Below, in pieces: positions 9,429 to 22,444 of a stretch of DNA of 64,000 nucleotides. The position numbers and the translations under genes are program-made. The stretch is from assembly GCF_001684335.1 (NCBI RefSeq), contig NZ_LOIC01000018.1:221471-285470 (forward strand). The letters are read 5' to 3'. The notes under the pieces were generated by a model. That model made no database searches. It was not told the DNA's origin and saw only the letters and a list, made by a program, of their open reading frames with translations. Source of the DNA: Photorhabdus namnaonensis. GTDB lineage: Bacteria > Pseudomonadota > Gammaproteobacteria > Enterobacterales > Enterobacteriaceae. The stretch's first letter is position 1, and the number at the start of each line of letters is the position of its first letter.

Positions 9429-12140
9429 TTACTGCAAGCGCCCGTGGCAATGTTTATATTTTTTACCCGATCCACAAGGACAAGGATCATTACGGCCTAC
9501 TTTACGAGCGCCGCTGGCAATCTGTGCTTCTGTTGTAGACATCAATGCGCCTTTTTCAACTTCATGGCTTAATTGCTGTTGCCTTGCCAAACGTTCAGCT
9601 TCTGCCCGGCGCTGTTGCTCCAATGCCTCTACTTCTTCCGGCAATCTCACTTGAACTTTGCTCAACGTACTAATCACTTCATATTTCAGCGATTCCAGCA
9701 TGTTTGCAAACATAGCGAAAGATTCACGTTTATATTCCTGTTTTGGATCTTTCTGAGCATAACCACGTAAATGGATACCCTGACGTAGGTAATCCATTGC
9801 TGCCAGATGCTCTTTCCACAACATATCCAGAGTCTGCAACATGATACCCTTTTCGAAGTTACGCATCATTTCAATGCCAACAATCTCTTCTTTACGTTTA
9901 TAGACTTCAACAGCTTGTTCAAGGATACGCTCACGCAACGTCTCTTCATGTAGTTCAGGCTCTTTATCCAACCACTCTTTGATCGGCAGCTCCAAATCGA
10001 AATCAGTCATTAAACGTTGCTGCAAACCTTCCACATCCCACATCTCTTCCAGAGATTGAGGGGGAATATAAGCATCAATGGTTGCTTTAAATACATCTTC
10101 ACGAATGCTGCTAATGGTTTCACTAACATCGCTCACATCCAGCAAATCGTTACGTTGAGCATAAATAGCACGACGCTGATCGTTAGCAACATCATCGTAC
10201 TCCAGCAATTGTTTACGTATATCGAAGTTACGGCTCTCCACTTTACGTTGAGCATTGGCAATGGCTTTGGTTACCCACGGATGTTCAATTGCCTCACCGG
10301 GTTTCATACCCAGTTTACGCATCATGCCGGTGACACGATCAGAGGCAAAAATACGCATCAGTGAATCTTCCATTGATAAATAGAAACGGGACGATCCCGC
10401 ATCCCCTTGACGACCGGAACGCCCACGTAACTGATTATCAATACGACGAGATTCATGACGTTCCGTACCAATAATATGCAAACCACCCGCGGCCAGAACA
10501 ATATCATGACGTTCCTGCCATGCGACTTTAATCTCTTCAATCTGAGCTTCTGTTGCCTCGGTCAATTTAGCAATTTCCGCTTGCCAACTACCACCCAGCA
10601 CAATATCTGTACCACGCCCAGCCATGTTAGTCGCAATGGTTACCGCACTCGCCTGACCCGCTTGAGCAATAATATCCGCTTCCATTGCGTGAAATTTGGC
10701 GTTAAGTACGTTATGCTCAATACCTGCTTTAGTCAGTTCACGAGAAACCAGTTCAGATTTTTCAATAGAAATAGTCCCCACCAATACAGGCTGCCCTTTA
10801 CCAGTACGTTCGCGGATATCTTCAATGATAGCTTCAATTTTTTCAGCTTCGGTCATATAAACCAGATCCGGCAAATCATTACGGATCATTGGGCGGTTTG
10901 TCGGCACCACAATGGTATCGAGCTTATAAATAGAGCTAAACTCAAATGCTTCTGTATCGGCTGTACCGGTCATACCCGCCAGTTTTTCATACAACCGGAA
11001 GTAGTTTTGGAAAGTGATAGAAGCTAGGGTTTGGTTCTCATTCTGAATTTCCACACCTTCTTTAGCTTCAACAGCTTGATGCAATCCATCAGACCAGCGA
11101 CGTCCCTGCATGGTACGGCCAGTATGTTCATCAACAATAATGACTTCACCCTCTTTCACGATATAGTCAACATCGCGGGTAAACAGCGCGTGGGCACGTA
11201 ACGCAGCCGTAACATGGTGCATTAGCATGATATTGGTTGGTGAATATAGGGATTCACCTTCTTCCATCAATTTGGCTTCCGACAGTAATTGTTCAATCAA
11301 AACCAAACCACGTTCCGTCAAGTTAACCTGACGGGACTTTTCGTCGACAGAAAAGTGACCTTCTCCCTGGAAAGTCTCTGAATCATCTTTTTCCTGACGA
11401 ATCAATTTAGGGATCAACTTATTGACTTTGATATAAAGTTCAGAGCTATCTTCCGCGGGGCCAGAGATAATCAATGGCGTCCGCGCTTCGTCAATCAGAA
11501 TGGAGTCAACTTCATCCACTAGCGCATAATGTAATTTACGCTGCACACGCTCTTCCGGACTAAACGCCATGTTGTCACGAAGATAATCAAAGCCATATTC
11601 GTTGTTAGTACCATAGGTAATATCCGCCGCATATGCCTGGCGTTTAACAGGTGCCGGCATACCTGGCAGGTTAATACCAACGCTCAACCCCAAAAATTCA
11701 AACAGTGGGCGGTTATTTTCAGCGTCGCGCTGTGCCAGATAATCATTCACTGTAACTACGTGAACACCACGCCCTGTTAATGCATTCAAATAAGCAGGTA
11801 AAGTCGCTGTCAGTGTTTTACCTTCACCAGTACGCATCTCAGCAATACAACGTTCATTCAGAACCATCCCCCCCAATAACTGAACATCGAAATGACGCAT
11901 AGCAAACACGCGCTTACTCGCTTCACGTACTATTGCAAATGCTTCAGGCAACAAATTTTCCAGCGATTCCCCCTTTTCTAAACGGGTACGAAATTCGGCA
12001 GTTTTACCCTTCAATTCATCATCAGACAATTTTTCAAACTCTGGCTCCATGCGGTTGATCACATCAACAACTTTACGCATACGACGCAGTGTACGGTCAT
12101 TACGACTACCAAAAACCTTTGTTAATAATTTAATCAGCAT
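9429..12140 (-). CDS. secA: Preprotein translocase ATPase SecA
   Basis: Peripheral membrane ATPase that drives unfolded proteins through SecYEG. The protein is 903 residues, near the E. coli length. It has the Walker A region [20 protein letters not shown], the [19 protein letters not shown] block, the second nucleotide-binding fold ([36 protein letters not shown]) and the C-terminal zinc-binding tail [14 protein letters not shown] used for SecB and lipid contact. It lies 85 bases downstream of secM, whose translational arrest exposes the secA ribosome site in E. coli. The arrest motif is retained here, so the same control is expected. Confidence 0.98.
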   Translation of the reverse strand: MLIKLLTKVFGSRNDRTLRRMRKVVDVINRMEPEFEKLSDDELKGKTAEFRTRLEKGESLENLLPEAFAIVREASKRVFAMRHFDVQLLGGMVLNERCIAEMRTGEGKTLTATLPAYLNALTGRGVHVVTVNDYLAQRDAENNRPLFEFLGLSVGINLPGMPAPVKRQAYAADITYGTNNEYGFDYLRDNMAFSPEERVQRKLHYALVDEVDSILIDEARTPLIISGPAEDSSELYIKVNKLIPKLIRQEKDDSETFQGEGHFSVDEKSRQVNLTERGLVLIEQLLSEAKLMEEGESLYSPTNIMLMHHVTAALRAHALFTRDVDYIVKEGEVIIVDEHTGRTMQGRRWSDGLHQAVEAKEGVEIQNENQTLASITFQNYFRLYEKLAGMTGTADTEAFEFSSIYKLDTIVVPTNRPMIRNDLPDLVYMTEAEKIEAIIEDIRERTGKGQPVLVGTISIEKSELVSRELTKAGIEHNVLNAKFHAMEADIIAQAGQASAVTIATNMAGRGTDIVLGGSWQAEIAKLTEATEAQIEEIKVAWQERHDIVLAAGGLHIIGTERHESRRIDNQLRGRSGRQGDAGSSRFYLSMEDSLMRIFASDRVTGMMRKLGMKPGEAIEHPWVTKAIANAQRKVESRNFDIRKQLLEYDDVANDQRRAIYAQRNDLLDVSDVSETISSIREDVFKATIDAYIPPQSLEEMWDVEGLQQRLMTDFDLELPIKEWLDKEPELHEETLRERILEQAVEVYKRKEEIVGIEMMRNFEKGIMLQTLDMLWKEHLAAMDYLRQGIHLRGYAQKDPKQEYKRESFAMFANMLESLKYEVISTLSKVQVRLPEEVEALEQQRRAEAERLARQQQLSHEVEKGALMSTTEAQIASGARKVGRNDPCPCGSGKKYKHCHGRLQ

Positions 12141-12225
12141 AGTTAATTACATCTCAGATAAGGCCGTTATCTCGCAGCCAACAAATAGTTATTTATTATT
12201 TCGGAATTTGTAAAAAAACGAAGAT

Positions 12226-12750
12226 TCAGAGATAAGCAGTAGGACCTGCACGGATACCTTGGGCTTTAGCAATCCAAAACGTCGGAGTATAAGAAGATTG
12301 TGATGCAATATTCAGGAATGGTATATCTGGAACTGGTTCAGGTGGCTTAGGTTTCTGAGTTAATAGTGCATTCAAAGTTTCTAGTACAAGCTGCTGAATA
12401 CTGGAAGAACTTAACCGGATACTTTGTTTTGTTGTTTCATCGTTCATAGGTTGAGAAACAGAAAAAACAAAAGAAAGCTGCCTGATCACATTGCGTACCG
12501 CATGTTGTTGCCAGTAATTAACGCCATTGACAGGCTGATGTTGAACATTCTGCAATGAGAATAGGTTATCAAAAGCTGATAAAGCCTGATTTTGCCAACT
12601 CTGGCTAGGGGAGGTATTAGCTTGTGAAATATTATCGGCAACACCCGCTAAAATGGTAGGAACGCCAATACTTGCCGCAACCACCCCTAATAACAGATGT
12701 GACCAGAAATAACGTCTGCCAAATTGTCGCCAAAGATTTAGAATACCCAT
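12226..12750 (-). CDS. secM: Secretion monitor SecM
   Basis: Secreted leader whose ribosome stalling regulates secA. The 174-residue protein has a basic N-terminus and a long signal peptide (LLLGVVAASIGVPTILAGVA), then a poorly conserved middle. The arrest peptide is at the extreme C-terminus: WIAKAQGIRAGP, with Trp159, Ile160, Gly165, Ile166, Arg167, Ala168, Gly169 and Pro170 all present. The family's Phe five residues before the Trp is Tyr154 here. Only four residues follow the stalling proline. An AAGGA ribosome site precedes the ATG. Its start lies 32 bases from the divergent DUF721 gene. Confidence 0.95.
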   Translation of the reverse strand: MGILNLWRQFGRRYFWSHLLLGVVAASIGVPTILAGVADNISQANTSPSQSWQNQALSAFDNLFSLQNVQHQPVNGVNYWQQHAVRNVIRQLSFVFSVSQPMNDETTKQSIRLSSSSIQQLVLETLNALLTQKPKPPEPVPDIPFLNIASQSSYTPTFWIAKAQGIRAGPTAYL

Positions 12751-12782
12751 TAATCCTTCATCATACCGGAGCTACTGTTATT

Positions 12783-13301
12783 ATGCGCGATAGCCGCCCA
12801 CAATCATTAGATGTTCTTTTTGAAGACGTCGCTGCCGTTGAGAAAAACCCGCTTCATGTTATCCAGCAACGTGCCGTCGCTTTGTTAAAACTCAACCGTG
12901 CCGTTATCAGCTTGCTTCCCGCACAATTACATCCGTGGTGTCGGGTCGCTAATTATCGCAAACAAATTCTGGTACTGGAAGCAGGAAACGCCAGTTGGAT
13001 GACCAGATTACGTTACGAACTGCCAACGCTGCTTTCTACACTAAGAAGCGAAATTCTACCATCATTGTCATCTATCGACATCAGGATTAACCCATCACTT
13101 ATGATTAAGCATGGCAATAGTGCGCAGAGCTTCGCAAAAACGATGAGCGATGGTCACAAAACGTTACCGATGCGTCAGTTAAGTCAAGAGAGTGCGAAAG
13201 AATTAATAGTGCTAGCAAACCGCAGCCCAAAAAAGTTGAAGGAAAGATTAGAGCGATTAGCTGCACTGGCCGGAGAGAGTGCCAGCACAGCTAAAAAATA
13301 A
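12783..13301 (+). CDS. DUF721 (DciA-like) protein
   Basis: The start at 12783 is chosen because GGAGC lies upstream and the protein then opens MRDSRPQSLDVLFED, as in this family; the longer frame from 12672 runs back into secM on the other strand. The 172-residue protein has the DUF721 core: the first helix, then WCRVANYRKQILVLEAGNAS, WMTRLRYELPTLLSTLR and IDIRINPS, followed by a basic C-terminal tail. DUF721 includes DciA, the replicative-helicase loader/operator of most bacteria. E. coli uses DnaC instead and has no gene at this spot. It is a lone plus-strand gene inside the minus-strand lpxC-secM interval. The domain call is good; a role in helicase loading is inference. Confidence 0.8.
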   Translation: MRDSRPQSLDVLFEDVAAVEKNPLHVIQQRAVALLKLNRAVISLLPAQLHPWCRVANYRKQILVLEAGNASWMTRLRYELPTLLSTLRSEILPSLSSIDIRINPSLMIKHGNSAQSFAKTMSDGHKTLPMRQLSQESAKELIVLANRSPKKLKERLERLAALAGESASTAKK

Positions 13302-13396
13302 GCGCTAACGCTGAGTAAAAAACAACAGCGAGAACAAAATCACTGATAACATAACCCACTGATATATCATTGAATTATTCTCAGCACACTAGAGAG

Positions 13397-14350
<954 letters not shown>

Positions 14351-14412
14351 CTATACACTATGGTTGGCGGGGAAGTTTAGCACAAAAAGCGGAGAATCCA
14401 ATTTTTTAGCTA

Positions 14413-15573
14413 TTAATCGGCCTGTTTACGCAAAAATGCAGGAATATCCAAATAATCGGGCTCCTTGCTAGTTTGTACGCTTTGGTCATTCACCACTTTT
14501 GCCGCTGGTTTATTTTCTTCCGACAATGAAGACATACCGCCAGACATGTGCTGATGACGGTGTTCCATTACACTTGACTGAGAAGACTTATTGGTAACCA
14601 ACGTAATTTCAGGACGTTTATCCATACCAATACCGGTGGCAACCACAGTCACACGCAATTCATCATTCATGTCTGGGTCCAGAGAAGTACCGATCACGAC
14701 GGTTGCATTATCAGATGCAAATGCACGGATCGTGTTACCCACTGTTTCGAACTCATCCAAACGCAGATCAAAGCCAGCAGTAATGTTAACCAGAACACCA
14801 CGAGCGCCCGATAAGTCGATATCTTCCAGCAATGGACTGGAAATCGCCATCTCAGCGGCCTCTTCTGCGCGATCTTCACCCTGTGCAATACCGGAACCCA
14901 TCATGGCGTAGCCCATTTCGGACATCACGGTACGCACGTCAGCAAAGTCAACATTCATCAGCCCTGGACGCGTGATCAATTCAGCGATGCCCTGAACCGC
15001 GCCTTTCAAAACGTCATTAGCTGCGCCGAAAGCATCCAGTAGTGAAATGCCACGACCAAGCACTTTCAACAGTTTGTCGTTAGGGATAGTAATCAATGAA
15101 TCTACATGCTTGGATAATTCAGTGATCCCTTGTTCGGCAAACGCCATGCGTTTCTTACCTTCGAAATTGAAAGGCTTAGTCACCACAGCAACGGTCAGAA
15201 TTCCAAGCTCTTTTGCAATTTCAGCTACCACAGGCGCTGCGCCAGTACCGGTACCACCACCCATACCGGCAGCGATAAATACCATATCCGCGCCATCAAG
15301 CGCGGTGCGCAATGCATCCCGATCTTCCTGAGCAGCAGTGCGACCAACTTCCGGGTTTGCCCCAGCTCCCAAACCTTTAGTAATACCATTACCAATCTGG
15401 ATAGTCTGGCCGACAGCCGTTTTACGCAATGCCTGAGCATCCGTATTTACTGCAAAGAATTCAACACCTTCGATGCGCTCACGCACCATGTGCTCAACAG
15501 CGTTACCGCCGCCACCGCCGACGCCGATGACCTTAATCACCGCGTCATTGGTTAATTCTATTGGTTCAAACAT
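14413..15573 (-). CDS. ftsZ: Cell division GTPase FtsZ
   Basis: Tubulin-like GTPase that forms the cytokinetic Z ring. The 386-residue protein has the GTP-binding loop [20 protein letters not shown], the N-terminal [10 protein letters not shown], and the synergy-loop region [11 protein letters not shown]. After a variable linker it ends in the conserved [15 protein letters not shown], the docking peptide for FtsA, ZipA and regulators. The spacing from ftsA is 63 bases. In E. coli several ftsZ promoters lie within ftsQ and ftsA; they were not traced here. Confidence 0.98.
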   Translation of the reverse strand: MFEPIELTNDAVIKVIGVGGGGGNAVEHMVRERIEGVEFFAVNTDAQALRKTAVGQTIQIGNGITKGLGAGANPEVGRTAAQEDRDALRTALDGADMVFIAAGMGGGTGTGAAPVVAEIAKELGILTVAVVTKPFNFEGKKRMAFAEQGITELSKHVDSLITIPNDKLLKVLGRGISLLDAFGAANDVLKGAVQGIAELITRPGLMNVDFADVRTVMSEMGYAMMGSGIAQGEDRAEEAAEMAISSPLLEDIDLSGARGVLVNITAGFDLRLDEFETVGNTIRAFASDNATVVIGTSLDPDMNDELRVTVVATGIGMDKRPEITLVTNKSSQSSVMEHRHQHMSGGMSSLSEENKPAAKVVNDQSVQTSKEPDYLDIPAFLRKQAD

Positions 15574-15636
15574 ATAGTTTCTCTCCGCTTTGTGCCTTTA
15601 TATCGAGGCTAAAGAAAATGCAGCCTCTGTATAAAA

Positions 15637-16893
15637 TTAAAACTCTTTTTTCAGCCAGCTACTGACTCTCTTAAACCAGCGACTCACTGAAGCATGTTTT
15701 TCAATATCCGCATCACCATTAAGATGAGAGGCTTTCCCGTAATGCAGCAACCCCACCGCTGTTGAATAATAGGGTTGCTGCGCATAGTCCGTCAGACCAG
15801 TAATATTAAGAGGTTGACCAATACGCACCTGAGCGTGGAACACACGCTGAGCACATTCAGCCAAGCCATCAATCTGAGCACCACCACCAGTCAAGACAAT
15901 ACCCGCAGCCAAGTGGTGTTTAACCCCCTGCTGGCGTAACTGTTCCTGCAATCGCAAGATTTCATCATTCACTAAGTTCAATAATTCGATGTAACGCGGC
16001 TCAATCACCTCAGCCAACGTCTGGCGCTGTAAGCTACGTGGTGGACGTCCCCCGACACTTGGCACTTCCACACTTTCATCTTTGCTGACTAACGAACCTA
16101 GCGCACAACCGTGGCGTACCTTTATCGTTTCCGCATCGCTTGGCGGCGTACCAAAGGCATAAGCAATATCACTGGTGACAACGTTGCCGGCATAAGGAAT
16201 AACTTTGGTATGGCGCAGCGCTCCGCCGGTATACACCGCAATATCCATCGTCCCGCCGCCGATATCTACCACGCAAACGCCCAATTCACGCTCGTCTTCG
16301 GTCAAAACAGCATAGCTGGCGGCCAACCCGGAAAAAATAAGCTGGTCGACTTTCAAGCCACAGCGCTCAACGGCTTTTGCAATATTTTTCGCCATGTCAT
16401 TATGACAGGTAATCAAGTGAACTTTCGCCTGCATACGCACACCGGAAAGTCCCACCGGATTTTTAATGCCTTCCTGATAATCGATGGCATATTCTTGCGG
16501 AATAACGTGCAGTATTCGGTATTCATCACGCACACGAACTGATTTGGCAGTATGAACAACATTGTCTACATCTTCCTGAGTGACTTCCTCTTCGGAAATA
16601 GGAACCATCCCGATTTCATTCTGACAACTAATATGTTTTCCAGATAACGCCAGATAAACAGAGGAAATTTGACAATCTGCCATCAATTCAGCCTGATCAA
16701 TAGCCCGCTGTACACATTTAACAACCGACTCCAGATCGTTTACACCGCCTTTATCCATACCGCGGGATGGACAGCTTCCCACCCCGATAATATTAACCAT
16801 ACCATCGGGCAGAATTTCACCAACAAGGGCAGATACCTTTGCTGTGCCAATCTCTAGGCCAACTACTAATTTTCTGTCCGTCGATTTGATCAT
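15637..16893 (-). CDS. ftsA: Cell division protein FtsA
   Basis: Actin-like ATPase that tethers FtsZ filaments to the inner membrane. The 418-residue protein shows the phosphate-1 loop LVVGLEIGTAKV, the phosphate-2 segment VCVVDIGGGTMDIAVYTGG, the adenosine motif LTGGGAQIDGL, and the C-terminal amphipathic membrane-targeting helix (SRWFKRVSSWLKKEF). It lies between ftsQ (41-base gap) and ftsZ. All domains are complete. Confidence 0.98.
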   Translation of the reverse strand: MIKSTDRKLVVGLEIGTAKVSALVGEILPDGMVNIIGVGSCPSRGMDKGGVNDLESVVKCVQRAIDQAELMADCQISSVYLALSGKHISCQNEIGMVPISEEEVTQEDVDNVVHTAKSVRVRDEYRILHVIPQEYAIDYQEGIKNPVGLSGVRMQAKVHLITCHNDMAKNIAKAVERCGLKVDQLIFSGLAASYAVLTEDERELGVCVVDIGGGTMDIAVYTGGALRHTKVIPYAGNVVTSDIAYAFGTPPSDAETIKVRHGCALGSLVSKDESVEVPSVGGRPPRSLQRQTLAEVIEPRYIELLNLVNDEILRLQEQLRQQGVKHHLAAGIVLTGGGAQIDGLAECAQRVFHAQVRIGQPLNITGLTDYAQQPYYSTAVGLLHYGKASHLNGDADIEKHASVSRWFKRVSSWLKKEF

Positions 16894-16934
16894 CGTTGTT
16901 CTGCCTGCCTCATATAATTATTGCCAGTAATTGT

Positions 16935-17741
16935 TTATTGCCCTTTGGCCGGAGCATTAGGATCACCAATAGGTAAAGGCGCCCAACCTACCGCGGCGCC
17001 ACTGTCATAACGCAAATCCACGTAATCTACCCTTTTCTCTGTGTTCTGCTGTAACAGCGGATAAAGCTCGATAAAACGTTTAATACGGCCTATTGTATCC
17101 ATTCTTCCCAGCTTTAACTGGACACCATTATCCAGCGTCACTTGCCAGGAACGACGCGCAGTCATTGCCGCCGCTTTTAATTTCAGTTTATTGGCGGCGA
17201 GAAGTTTAGCCATAGCCCGGTAACCATCAAGTACTTCTTTTTCATTACCTTGTGGGCCATAAAGCATCGGGAAATACCCTTTAACTTCCCATTCAGCCGG
17301 AATACTGAATGCCTGACCTTCGGCATCCAACATCTGTGTTTCATTCCAGCGTGCATAAGGGACATATTCTACCAGATGAATTCTCAGTTCATCAGGCCAC
17401 TGTTTACGGACAGTGACTTGCCTTATCCACGGCATCCGTTCAATTTGTTGCTGAATGATATTCACATCCTGCGTCATGAAAGTTCCCGGTTGCCCTAATG
17501 ACAAAATTGCCTGCCGGATATCATCGTTGGTAGTGTAGTGACGCTCACCCGTTACCACCAGTTTTGAAATAGGCAATCTGTTCGCATCTTTCATCCAATT
17601 AAGGACAGCCCAACCTCCCCAAATAATGGTCCCAATTACCATCAGGAAGAAGATAAGCCCTGCCAGGTAAGAGCCGTTACTAGGACGAGAACTGCTATTT
17701 TCATTATCCCGTCCCCTTACTTTCAGGGCCGCTTGAGACAT
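16935..17741 (-). CDS. ftsQ: Cell division protein FtsQ
   Basis: Bitopic inner-membrane divisome protein that recruits FtsB and FtsL. The 268-residue protein has a cytoplasmic N-terminus, one membrane segment near residues 26-48 ([20 protein letters not shown]), then the periplasmic POTRA domain ([37 protein letters not shown]) and the beta domain containing [14 protein letters not shown]. The start is 1 base after the ddlB stop, so the two genes are coupled. Confidence 0.97.
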   Translation of the reverse strand: MSQAALKVRGRDNENSSSRPSNGSYLAGLIFFLMVIGTIIWGGWAVLNWMKDANRLPISKLVVTGERHYTTNDDIRQAILSLGQPGTFMTQDVNIIQQQIERMPWIRQVTVRKQWPDELRIHLVEYVPYARWNETQMLDAEGQAFSIPAEWEVKGYFPMLYGPQGNEKEVLDGYRAMAKLLAANKLKLKAAAMTARRSWQVTLDNGVQLKLGRMDTIGRIKRFIELYPLLQQNTEKRVDYVDLRYDSGAAVGWAPLPIGDPNAPAKGQ

Positions 17742-17742
17742 A

Positions 17743-18663
17743 TCAATCAGCCAACTCCAAAATTTTTGCTACCAATTGTGAAAAACTTAATCCAGCCTGA
17801 CGCGCAGCCATCGGCACCAAGCTGTGACTGGTCATCCCTGGCGATGTATTCACCTCCAGCAGAAAGAAACCACCATCACTATCCATCATGATATCTACCC
17901 GTCCCCAACCACTACATCCTACTGATTGATAAGCTTTAAGCGCCATTTCTACCAATTGCTGCTCTTTTTCATCACTTAAGCCGCTTGGACAAAAATACTG
18001 TGTTTCTTCAGACAGATATTTTGCATCATAATCATAAAAAACAGCAGCGGGTTGAATACGAATAGAAGGTAAAGCTGTATCGCCAAGGATAGCTACCGTG
18101 TATTCAGGGCCGTACAACCATTTTTCTATCAGTAAATCAACGTCATAACAAAACGCCGCCTCTAATGCGCCACGCAACTCCGAAATCTCATTAACCTTAG
18201 TCATACCAACACTGGAACCTTCCAGACTTGGCTTAACAATTAATGGCAGACCTAAATCTGCTACATATTCTTGGAGTTGAAAATCCGTCAATCGTTCAAA
18301 TTGCTGAGAATTCATTGAAACATATGGCGAAACAGTCAATCCAATCCCTTGCCATAACTGTTTTGTGCGCAATTTGTCCATTGACAATGCAGAGGCCATC
18401 ACGCCACTACCGGTATAAGGCAATTGCAAAAATTCTAATACACCTTGCAAAGTACCATCTTCCCCACCACGCCCATGAAGCGCGATAAAAACTTTCTCAA
18501 ATCCGGCCTCTTTAAGTTGAGTCACAGGAAAATCTTTTGTATCAACTGGATGAGCATCAATACCCGCTTCTCTCAAGCCAGCCAACACGGCTTGTCCCGA
18601 TAACAGCGAAACTTCACGTTCAGCGGAAGTTCCCCCCAACAGTACCGCGACTTTCTCAGCCAT
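17743..18663 (-). CDS. ddlB: D-alanine--D-alanine ligase DdlB
   Basis: ATP-grasp enzyme joining two D-Ala for the peptidoglycan pentapeptide. The start at 18663 gives [20 protein letters not shown] and 306 residues, the family length; the longer frame from 18678 is rejected because MRKNT is not family sequence and overlaps further into murC. Motifs are [45 protein letters not shown], and the metal-binding end [18 protein letters not shown]. It overlaps the murC end by 8 bases. Confidence 0.97.
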   Translation of the reverse strand: MAEKVAVLLGGTSAEREVSLLSGQAVLAGLREAGIDAHPVDTKDFPVTQLKEAGFEKVFIALHGRGGEDGTLQGVLEFLQLPYTGSGVMASALSMDKLRTKQLWQGIGLTVSPYVSMNSQQFERLTDFQLQEYVADLGLPLIVKPSLEGSSVGMTKVNEISELRGALEAAFCYDVDLLIEKWLYGPEYTVAILGDTALPSIRIQPAAVFYDYDAKYLSEETQYFCPSGLSDEKEQQLVEMALKAYQSVGCSGWGRVDIMMDSDGGFFLLEVNTSPGMTSHSLVPMAARQAGLSFSQLVAKILELAD

Positions 18664-20131
18664 TGTGTTTTTCCTCATTCAAAGATGGCTGTAATTTTGT
18701 TTCAGCCAAATTACGCGCTATTTTGCCTATATTGCCGGCCCCTTGAACCAGAATTAAATCATTACCATCCAGCACCTGAGCCAACGCAGCGGTCGCCTTT
18801 GCCGGATCAGACACCAAAATCGGATCTAACTTACCGCGGCTACGGATAGTACGGCACAACGAACGACTATCCGCCCCCGGAATAACCGCTTCACCAGCGG
18901 AGTAAACGTCCAACATCAACAATACATCTACCTGATTCAATACATTGGCAAAGTCATCGTATAAATCACGGGTTCGGGTATAACGATGAGGTTGAAATAT
19001 CATCACAATACGTTTATCCGGCCAGCCAGCACGGGCTGCTCTAATGGTCGCGTCCACTTCTGTTGGATGATGACCATAATCATCAACCAACATTGCACTG
19101 CCATCTTTGCCGTTAACATGTTCCAGAGAAAAATTCCCCAAAAAATCAAAACGGCGTCCGGTTCCCTGAAAACCGACCAACGCAGCCAAAATATCACTGC
19201 CAGAAATCCCTTCCTCAGTCGCAACAGCCACTGCCGCCGCGGCATTCAGCGCGTTATGACGACCTGGCGCATTCAATACGACTTTCAGATCCGCCATATC
19301 TTGACGACTGACAGTAAAATATCCCTGAGCACCTTTTTGCTCATAATGGGTAATACGAACATCTGCTTCTTCACTAAAACCATACGTCGTGATATAGCGC
19401 CCCACACGAGGAATTAACTCTTTGACAACCGGATCATCAACACACATAATCGCACGCCCATAGAACGGTAAGTTGTGCAAAAAGTTAATAAACGTCTGTT
19501 TCAGGTTTTCGAAGTCACCATGATAGGTATCCATATGGTCTGCTTCGATATTCGTAATGACCGCCACCATCGGCTGCAAATGCAAGAAAGAGGCATCACT
19601 TTCGTCAGCTTCTGCAATTAAATAACGGCTACTGCCAAGACGAGCATGTGTTCCCGCCGCTTTAACTAAACCACCATTAACAAAAGTAGGATCTAAGCCA
19701 GCCTGCGCATAGATGCTAGAAATCATCGCTGTTGTGGTTGTTTTACCATGAGTCCCGGCAATCGCAATACCATGACGGTAGCGCATGAGTTCCGCCAACA
19801 TCTCCGCTCTGCGAATCACCGGAATTCGGGCCTCACGAGCAGCAACAATTTCCGGGTTACCCGCCTGAATTGCGCTTGAAGCCACAACAACACTGGCATC
19901 CAGTATATTTTCAGGCCGATGGTTAAAATAAATCTGAACGCCCAACTTAGTCAGTTGTCGAGTTACCGGGTTTGGCGCCAAATCAGATCCACTAATCTGA
20001 TAACCTTCATTAGCCAACACTTCGGCGATCCCTCCCATGCCAGCACCACCAATGCCAACAAAGTGGATGTGCCTGACTTTTCTCATCTCAGGCACGAAAG
20101 CTCTTAATTTCGCCAGTTGTTGTGTATTCAC
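18656..20131 (-). CDS. murC: UDP-N-acetylmuramate--L-alanine ligase MurC
   Basis: Adds L-Ala to UDP-MurNAc, the first amino acid of the stem peptide. A GTG start at 20131 is chosen: it gives (V)[20 protein letters not shown] and exactly 491 residues like E. coli MurC, and AGAAGAAAAC lies just upstream. The longer frame from 20203 runs to the murG stop and is not family-like. Motifs are [20 protein letters not shown] (Rossmann-like), the P-loop [16 protein letters not shown], and [16 protein letters not shown] near the C-terminal domain. It lies 55 bases after murG. Confidence 0.97.
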   Translation of the reverse strand: MNTQQLAKLRAFVPEMRKVRHIHFVGIGGAGMGGIAEVLANEGYQISGSDLAPNPVTRQLTKLGVQIYFNHRPENILDASVVVASSAIQAGNPEIVAAREARIPVIRRAEMLAELMRYRHGIAIAGTHGKTTTTAMISSIYAQAGLDPTFVNGGLVKAAGTHARLGSSRYLIAEADESDASFLHLQPMVAVITNIEADHMDTYHGDFENLKQTFINFLHNLPFYGRAIMCVDDPVVKELIPRVGRYITTYGFSEEADVRITHYEQKGAQGYFTVSRQDMADLKVVLNAPGRHNALNAAAAVAVATEEGISGSDILAALVGFQGTGRRFDFLGNFSLEHVNGKDGSAMLVDDYGHHPTEVDATIRAARAGWPDKRIVMIFQPHRYTRTRDLYDDFANVLNQVDVLLMLDVYSAGEAVIPGADSRSLCRTIRSRGKLDPILVSDPAKATAALAQVLDGNDLILVQGAGNIGKIARNLAETKLQPSLNEEKHNG

Positions 20132-20186
20132 GTTTTCTTCTTCACTATGTATGTTTGCTTCACCGCCCATTTTAAAGCGGTCTAAA

Positions 20187-21254
20187 TCATTTTTTCGCCG
20201 CATCGATTAATGCCGCCGATACTCGCTCAGTTGCATCAACAATTGCCGCTGAACGGGCTTTTTCCGCCATTTCCAACAATTGCGGCCGTTGCCACTGAGT
20301 TAATAATTCGATTACTGCATCAACCGTAAATTGGGGTTGTTCCAGTATTTTTGCCGCGCCAACCTTTTCTAGAGGTAACGCATTCCAGTATTGCTGACGA
20401 TCTTTATGCTGAAATGGCACAAAAATCCCAGGTAATCCCGCCGCAGACACTTCACTAACCGTCAATGCGCCAGAGCGACAAATCACCACATCAGCCCAAG
20501 CATAAGCTTGTGCCATATCGTCAATAAATTCAGTAACCTTATGTTCGCATTTAACTAAATTGTTGTAGGCATTCTGAACACTTTCTTTAGCCCCTTTGCC
20601 TGTCTGATGCCAAAGCGTGATTTTATCACCCATACGGGTAGCAATTTCAGGCATTGTCTGGTTAAGAATTCTCGCCCCTTGACTGCCACCAACAACCAAA
20701 ATCCGAATCGGACCTTCACGCCCTGTCAAACGTTGTTCAGGTATAGGCAATGCCAACACATCTTCGCGGACAGGGTTGCCAACAACGGGCGCTTTTGGAA
20801 ATGCGCCGGGAAAGGCTTGTAAAACAGTCGTAGCAATTTTAGCCAGCCACCGGTTTGTCAGCCCGGCAATACCATTCTGTTCATGCAACACAACCGGAAC
20901 ACCGCACATCCACGCAGCAATACCGCCGGGACCAGAAACATATCCCCCCATGCCAAGCACGACATCTGGCTGATAGCAACGTATAATCGCCTTTGCCTGA
21001 CGGATTGCTTTGAAAATTCGGACCGGGGCAGCTAATAATGCTTTGATCCCTTTACCTCGCAGACCCGAAATTTGGATAAATTCAATGTTAATGCCATGTT
21101 TCGGTACTAAATCGGCTTCCATACGATCCGCTGTTCCCAACCAGAGAACGTCCCAGCCCTGGTCTTTTAAATGATGAGCCACAGCCAACCCTGGGAAGAC
21201 ATGTCCTCCGGTTCCACCTGCCATCACCATTAAACGCCGGGTTTTGCCACTCAT
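20187..21254 (-). CDS. murG: UDP-GlcNAc:lipid I N-acetylglucosaminyltransferase MurG
   Basis: Makes lipid II from lipid I at the inner face of the membrane. It has 355 residues, the E. coli length. The N-terminal glycine-rich motif [20 protein letters not shown], the second loop [11 protein letters not shown], and the donor-binding C-domain blocks [33 protein letters not shown] and [16 protein letters not shown] are intact. It overlaps ftsW by 4 bases. Confidence 0.97.
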   Translation of the reverse strand: MSGKTRRLMVMAGGTGGHVFPGLAVAHHLKDQGWDVLWLGTADRMEADLVPKHGINIEFIQISGLRGKGIKALLAAPVRIFKAIRQAKAIIRCYQPDVVLGMGGYVSGPGGIAAWMCGVPVVLHEQNGIAGLTNRWLAKIATTVLQAFPGAFPKAPVVGNPVREDVLALPIPEQRLTGREGPIRILVVGGSQGARILNQTMPEIATRMGDKITLWHQTGKGAKESVQNAYNNLVKCEHKVTEFIDDMAQAYAWADVVICRSGALTVSEVSAAGLPGIFVPFQHKDRQQYWNALPLEKVGAAKILEQPQFTVDAVIELLTQWQRPQLLEMAEKARSAAIVDATERVSAALIDAAKK

Positions 21255-22444
21255 CGGGGGCTCCTTACAAACGCCTGAGCTTTTGCCAAGCGTGTTTCAA
21301 AATCAATTCTTAATAGCAATACGATAGCTGTCGACATAATCAGCAAACTTGAACCACCGTAACTAATCAAAGGCAAAGTCAAACCTTTAGTCGGTAACAT
21401 ACCTGCGGCGGCCCCAACGTTAACCAGAGCCTGAAAACTAAACCAAATACCCACCGAACAAGCCAGAAAACCCGAAAAACGCTGATCCATCTGTAATGCG
21501 CGACGGCCTATCGTCATTGCGCGAAAAGCGACGAAGAATATCATTAACAACACCAAAACCACACCTACGTAACCTAATTCTTCTGCCAAAACAGAGAAAA
21601 TAAAGTCAGTATGCGCTTCCGGCAGGTATTCCAATTTCTGTACTGAATTTCCTAGTCCTTGCCCTAAAAATTCCCCACGACCAAAAGCCATCAAAGATTG
21701 CGTTAATTGATAACCTTTGCCGTATGGATCTTCCCAAGGGTCCAGAAAGGAAGTTACACGGCGTATACGATAAGGTTCAGCAATGATTAACAGAACCACC
21801 GCGAATACCCCTGAACCAATAATCGCGAGAAACTGCCATAACTTTGCTCCGGCCAGAAATAGCATTGCCAACGTTGTTACAAACAGTACAACCACGGTTC
21901 CCAAGTCAGGTTGAGCCAGAAGCAACACCGCTAACACAACCATCACGCCCATTGGCTTACAGAACCCCCAAAAGTTATTCCGCACTTCCTCGACTTTGCG
22001 CACCAAATAACTGGCGAGATAGCAAAATAGAGAAAGTTTCGATAACTCAGCAGGTTGAATTCTCAAAGGCCCAATGGCAATCCAACGCGATGCCCCATTT
22101 ACTGAATTTCCCACTACCAAGACAACCAGCAACAAAATAACGGAAATAAGCAGCATCAGATTGCTATAGCGTTGCCAGAAATCCATCGGGATACGCAGTG
22201 TGATCAATGACAACCCGAAAGCCAGCAAGAGATAAATCGCATCACGCTTAGCAAACAGAAACGGATCTTCCGCAAGACGCTGCCCAACCGGCATCGATGC
22301 TGATGTCACCATAACAAAGCCGATAATTCCCAATCCGAGTGTCAGCCAAACCAGTGTGCGATCATACAACACCATATTGGCGGCATCAGTTTCACGGCCA
22401 CCAATAACCCAGTCTTTTAATCTACTGAATCCCGGAATAGACAT
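21251..22444 (-). CDS. ftsW: Septal peptidoglycan polymerase FtsW (SEDS family)
   Basis: Polytopic SEDS glycosyltransferase that works with FtsI at the septum. The 397-residue protein has about ten hydrophobic segments. It carries SEDS signatures in [29 protein letters not shown], the large extracellular loop with [16 protein letters not shown] and [16 protein letters not shown], and the C-terminal [12 protein letters not shown]. It shares one base with the murD stop and overlaps murG, so translation is likely coupled through this stretch. Confidence 0.97.
   Translation of the reverse strand: MSIPGFSRLKDWVIGGRETDAANMVLYDRTLVWLTLGLGIIGFVMVTSASMPVGQRLAEDPFLFAKRDAIYLLLAFGLSLITLRIPMDFWQRYSNLMLLISVILLLVVLVVGNSVNGASRWIAIGPLRIQPAELSKLSLFCYLASYLVRKVEEVRNNFWGFCKPMGVMVVLAVLLLAQPDLGTVVVLFVTTLAMLFLAGAKLWQFLAIIGSGVFAVVLLIIAEPYRIRRVTSFLDPWEDPYGKGYQLTQSLMAFGRGEFLGQGLGNSVQKLEYLPEAHTDFIFSVLAEELGYVGVVLVLLMIFFVAFRAMTIGRRALQMDQRFSGFLACSVGIWFSFQALVNVGAAAGMLPTKGLTLPLISYGGSSLLIMSTAIVLLLRIDFETRLAKAQAFVRSPR

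Noticed and set aside
10455-11027. 190-residue plus-strand ORF
   Set aside because: Antisense shadow of secA; composition is that of a reversed conserved gene and no ribosome site is present.
14591-14911. 106-residue plus-strand ORF
   Set aside because: Antisense shadow of ftsZ; no family resemblance.
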